From Panonychus citri (Eukaryota; Arthropoda; Arachnida; Trombidiformes; Tetranychidae): 64,000 nt of DNA. The stretch lies in assembly GCF_014898815.1 (NCBI RefSeq), contig NW_026515436.1, positions 1-64,000 of the forward strand, read 5' to 3'. The first letter of the stretch is position 1. Every line of letters starts with the position of its first letter. The notes under the pieces are model-generated. The model was not told the origin of the DNA. It saw nothing but the letters and a program-made list of their open reading frames with translations, and searched no databases. Both the position numbers and the translations under genes were made by a program. Below, in pieces: positions 61,020 to 64,000 of the stretch.

Positions 61020-64000
61020 CTACGTTGTTGATTCACCATCATTATTTTCAACATCATGGGTAAGGGATAAATAAAAATAATAATGAATAAAAAAAATGAA
61101 AATAAAATTAATAAAAATAAAGAAATTAAAAAATAAAATTCATTCAAGTAAACAAAAAACAAGATCAGATAATTAAAAAGTTAACGATTGAGAAAAAGAA
61201 AAACAATCAAGGCAAAAACATATGATCGATAAAAAGTAAACAAATAGACAAGAAAAAAAAGATCGACATGGAAAATTAATCATTCAAATGGATAAATAAA
61301 GAATGACCAATGTTATTAATGATACAAAGTAAATTAAGAATAATCAACATCCGATAGTTTGACAGTTGTGATACATTAAGTTTCCGGAATAAATCGTTGA
61401 GTTGATTAACTGGTTGCTGATGAAAATTGATTTGTACGAATGCCAATGATCAACAAATAGCTTGAAATTGAATCGGTGAAATTAATGTCAACATAACTTT
61501 TTCCTCTTTCTTTTCTTTGGTATGTTTACATTACGTTGTTAAATCATTTCACACTTAAATTCATTTAACCTGAGACCCTCCCTCCCTCTCTCTCTCTCTC
61601 TCTCAGTCAATCTCTCTTTCACTCATTCTCTCTCACTAACCCAATCAACCTCCCACTCTCTCAATGCAGAAAAAAACACACACACCAACACACTCAAGGT
61701 TCTTTGAATTAGTTATCCTCTGCATCCTTCATCCATTCACTAATTTGCACAATACTCTAAATTCCTATCATTGCTTTTAATTTAATTCTATTGTTATTGT
61801 CATTTAAAAAGTGACATTTCCCTCCTAATCTTGCTCTCCCTTTTCTCTGAATATTTACTATATGTTAATGGGTAAAAAAAACGGTTCTTTTTGTAAGATT
61901 TTGCTTCCTGATAGTAATCACCTACTACACTAATCAACAATATACAAAATAAATACACACGTAAACATTAAGATATGTTACCTGAAAGTGAGAAAAGACC
62001 TGACACACAAATGTAATATGTAATAATGTAAACATTGATGATTAGGTGAGTGAGTAAAATGAATGAATGAACGAGTGAGCGACACATCAACCATGAGATT
62101 GACAGGGTAACCTCATTGAGTAAAAAGTAATTTAGAGTAAAAGAAATAGGTAATTGAAATCAACGGTTCACAGGTGAACAGATTCACCTAGTATCTTAAA
62201 TTTTCTTCAGGTAAATAAACAAATCATAATAATCAATTGTAATGATAATCATCATTACTAGTTAATTACTATTACAGTTATTTACAATTGTATAACTGTA
62301 GTAGTTAACAGTTACAATTAAAAGTAGCATTTGTAAACACAATTAAAAACGTGTTGAGATGAGTGATTAGATTATAAATATTATATTATAAAAGTGGATT
62401 ATACAATTGTAATTAATCAGAAGTACGTATCAAATTGAGATTAATCAAGAGGATGAATTAATCAATTAATCTAATAATATTTTCTCTTATAAACAACAAG
62501 TAACTTAAGTGTTTATACCTGCACTTCTCTCCCTCTCGTTTTCACACTATGTTTATACACAGAGTATGAGTGAGTAAATATTAATGATAACAATAGAAAT
62601 GATGATAGAGAAGAAATAAAAACAATAGGTAATTCCTCTATCACCTGTCATCATAATCATTACCACCTTTCATGTAGTATTTTTAGATTAATAAATGTTC
62701 ATTCAATAAATTGTCGATATCGCTCTTCAAAATCAATTAACACACACTTGAGAGAGTGATAGAGTAACATAGATAATTAATAAATCTATAAATCGAATAT
62801 TGTATTTATAGAAACAGAATAGATTCAATTGAGTAACATGTTGTTAAGTGATGAAGATTCTGATAGCTGAGATTGTCATCAAATATCTTTAACCTTAAGC
62901 TGAAAAGATTATCATTACATACACACAAATTCTGCTAATAGTTTTTAAGTCAATTTGGTCCAATTTTTGATGGAATTTTTCTCAGATAGAGTGAGTAAGA
63001 GAGAGAGAGAGAGAGAGAGAGAGATTAGGAAATATATATGATGAGGATAAAAATTACGTTATGATTAACCAATGAGTGTAAAATGATTTCAAATTACAAC
63101 ATAAAGGGAGAGAGAGATTTAAGGAAGATGATTGTGATGATGATTATGGCAAGAGTAAAAAGTAGTGATAGATTAGTGTGGGAGAGAAAGTGAGGGGGAC
63201 AAGAAGGACCTTATTTGGGTGTTACCTTGATTACGCCCACTCATTGGATACCTTATAAGGAGGAGTCACTACTAAAGCAAAAAAGAGCACACCAGGGCTT
63301 CATCATCATCCTCATCTTCACATCTTATTTGCTATTTGTCTCTATTCTTTCTCCGAATTTTTTTTTCTTCGCCTTTCCTTTTTGCTCTCTTACAAAATAT
63401 CAAGAAAGATAAGATGGGTTTGGGTTAAAAAGAGAAGAAAACAAGAAAAAAGGGGAGTAAGAGAGCGAAAGAGAGAGAGAAAAAAAGAGAGAGAGAAGAT
63501 GAAGGAAAAAGTAAAACAAGAACGAATGAGAAGGATGTAAGTTGGCAAGATGCATAAGTGACTTTACGTTGCACTCAAAAATAACCTCTCTCTCTCTCTT
63601 TTGGATTATTCTTTCATCTTTGGTAAGAGATAGAAGACGAAGAAAGAGAGTATCATCAACGTCAACATCAATTAGGAAGCGAGAGAAGGATAAAAAAAGA
63701 GAGAAAAAATGATAGAGAGGGATAGTGAAGAGAGAGAGAGAGAGGTAAATTTTAGGCTGAAAACTTCCTACGCTCATCCTACTCTCTATCAGTGCCTACC
63801 TGTTCTGATGATGGAAAGATAGATGAATCAGAATGAAAGATGAAGTAACGATAGAAAAAGAGAGAAATTTGCAGATTTCCCTAATACAATTTAGAATTAA
63901 AATAATAATAACACAATGAAGTTAAGAGGGAGAAGAGAAGAAGAGAAACAAAACGATGGAGAAAAAGAGTAAAAAGAGTGATGTAAATTAACCATTGTGT
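61020..64000. other. Intron of how (upstream part), microsatellite-rich
   Basis: No exon found on either strand. It contains (CT)n at 61584-61604, (GA)n at 63000-63023 and several GA-rich tracts near 63421-63500 and 63715-63742. Because the KH exon at 61019 must be preceded by further how exons, this is probably intronic sequence. Confidence 0.6.

Noticed and set aside
1..64000. tRNA or rRNA genes
   Set aside because: No T-loop consensus GGTTCRANYCC with matching acceptor stem was seen on either strand by eye; short or diverged genes could be missed without a covariance search.

Overview
The window is AT-rich eukaryotic DNA with short spliceosomal introns (about 50-100 bp), many GA/CT and GAT/ATC microsatellites and several non-autonomous DNA transposons. 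The gene content (a GMC oxidoreductase, a long-Toll-type LRR receptor, a type I animal fatty acid synthase, a How/Quaking STAR protein) indicates an arthropod. Compact introns and expanded FAS and acyltransferase genes suggest a mite or another chelicerate, but this is inference and no marker in the window settles the species.

Layout. 1-1.2 kb: 3' part of a GMC oxidoreductase (+) with two apparent single-base frame breaks. 1.3-13.7 kb: microsatellite-rich non-coding DNA. 13.8-16.8 kb: a single-exon 996-aa receptor (-) with a long-Toll ectodomain and no TIR domain. 16.8-21.5 kb: non-coding. 21.5-26.0 kb: two tandem 2.2-2.3 kb units, each carrying an intact three-exon PlsC-family acyltransferase (copies A and B, -). 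26.0-29.5 kb: transposon relics (two TA-flanked inverted-repeat elements, a Tc1-like transposase remnant) and an orphan acyltransferase exon (copy C). 29.5-35.8 kb: mostly non-coding. 36.3-47.0 kb: a four-exon, 2602-aa fatty acid synthase (+). 47.2-48.0 kb: unresolved short exon-like ORFs. 49.2-54.6 kb: acyltransferase D (intact, its intron 2 enlarged by a nested pair of transposons) and E (broken and mosaic). 57.9-61.0 kb: 3' exons of a how/quaking gene (-) with two alternative C-terminal tails; the gene continues beyond the right edge.

The most interesting structure is in FAS intron 2. Two near-identical arms of about 810 bp, each containing about 390 bp of acyltransferase exon 3, lie head to head around a 114-bp spacer. 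Transcription of FAS would produce a long intronic dsRNA hairpin with stretches identical to the mRNAs of the neighbouring acyltransferase genes. This could be an endogenous hairpin-siRNA locus linking fatty acid synthesis to phospholipid acyltransferase expression; that function is a hypothesis, the hairpin is seen directly. The FAS is also unusual: the KS, DH, ER, KR, ACP and TE motifs are intact, but the malonyl/acetyl transferase region is eroded and its catalytic Ser motif is lost.
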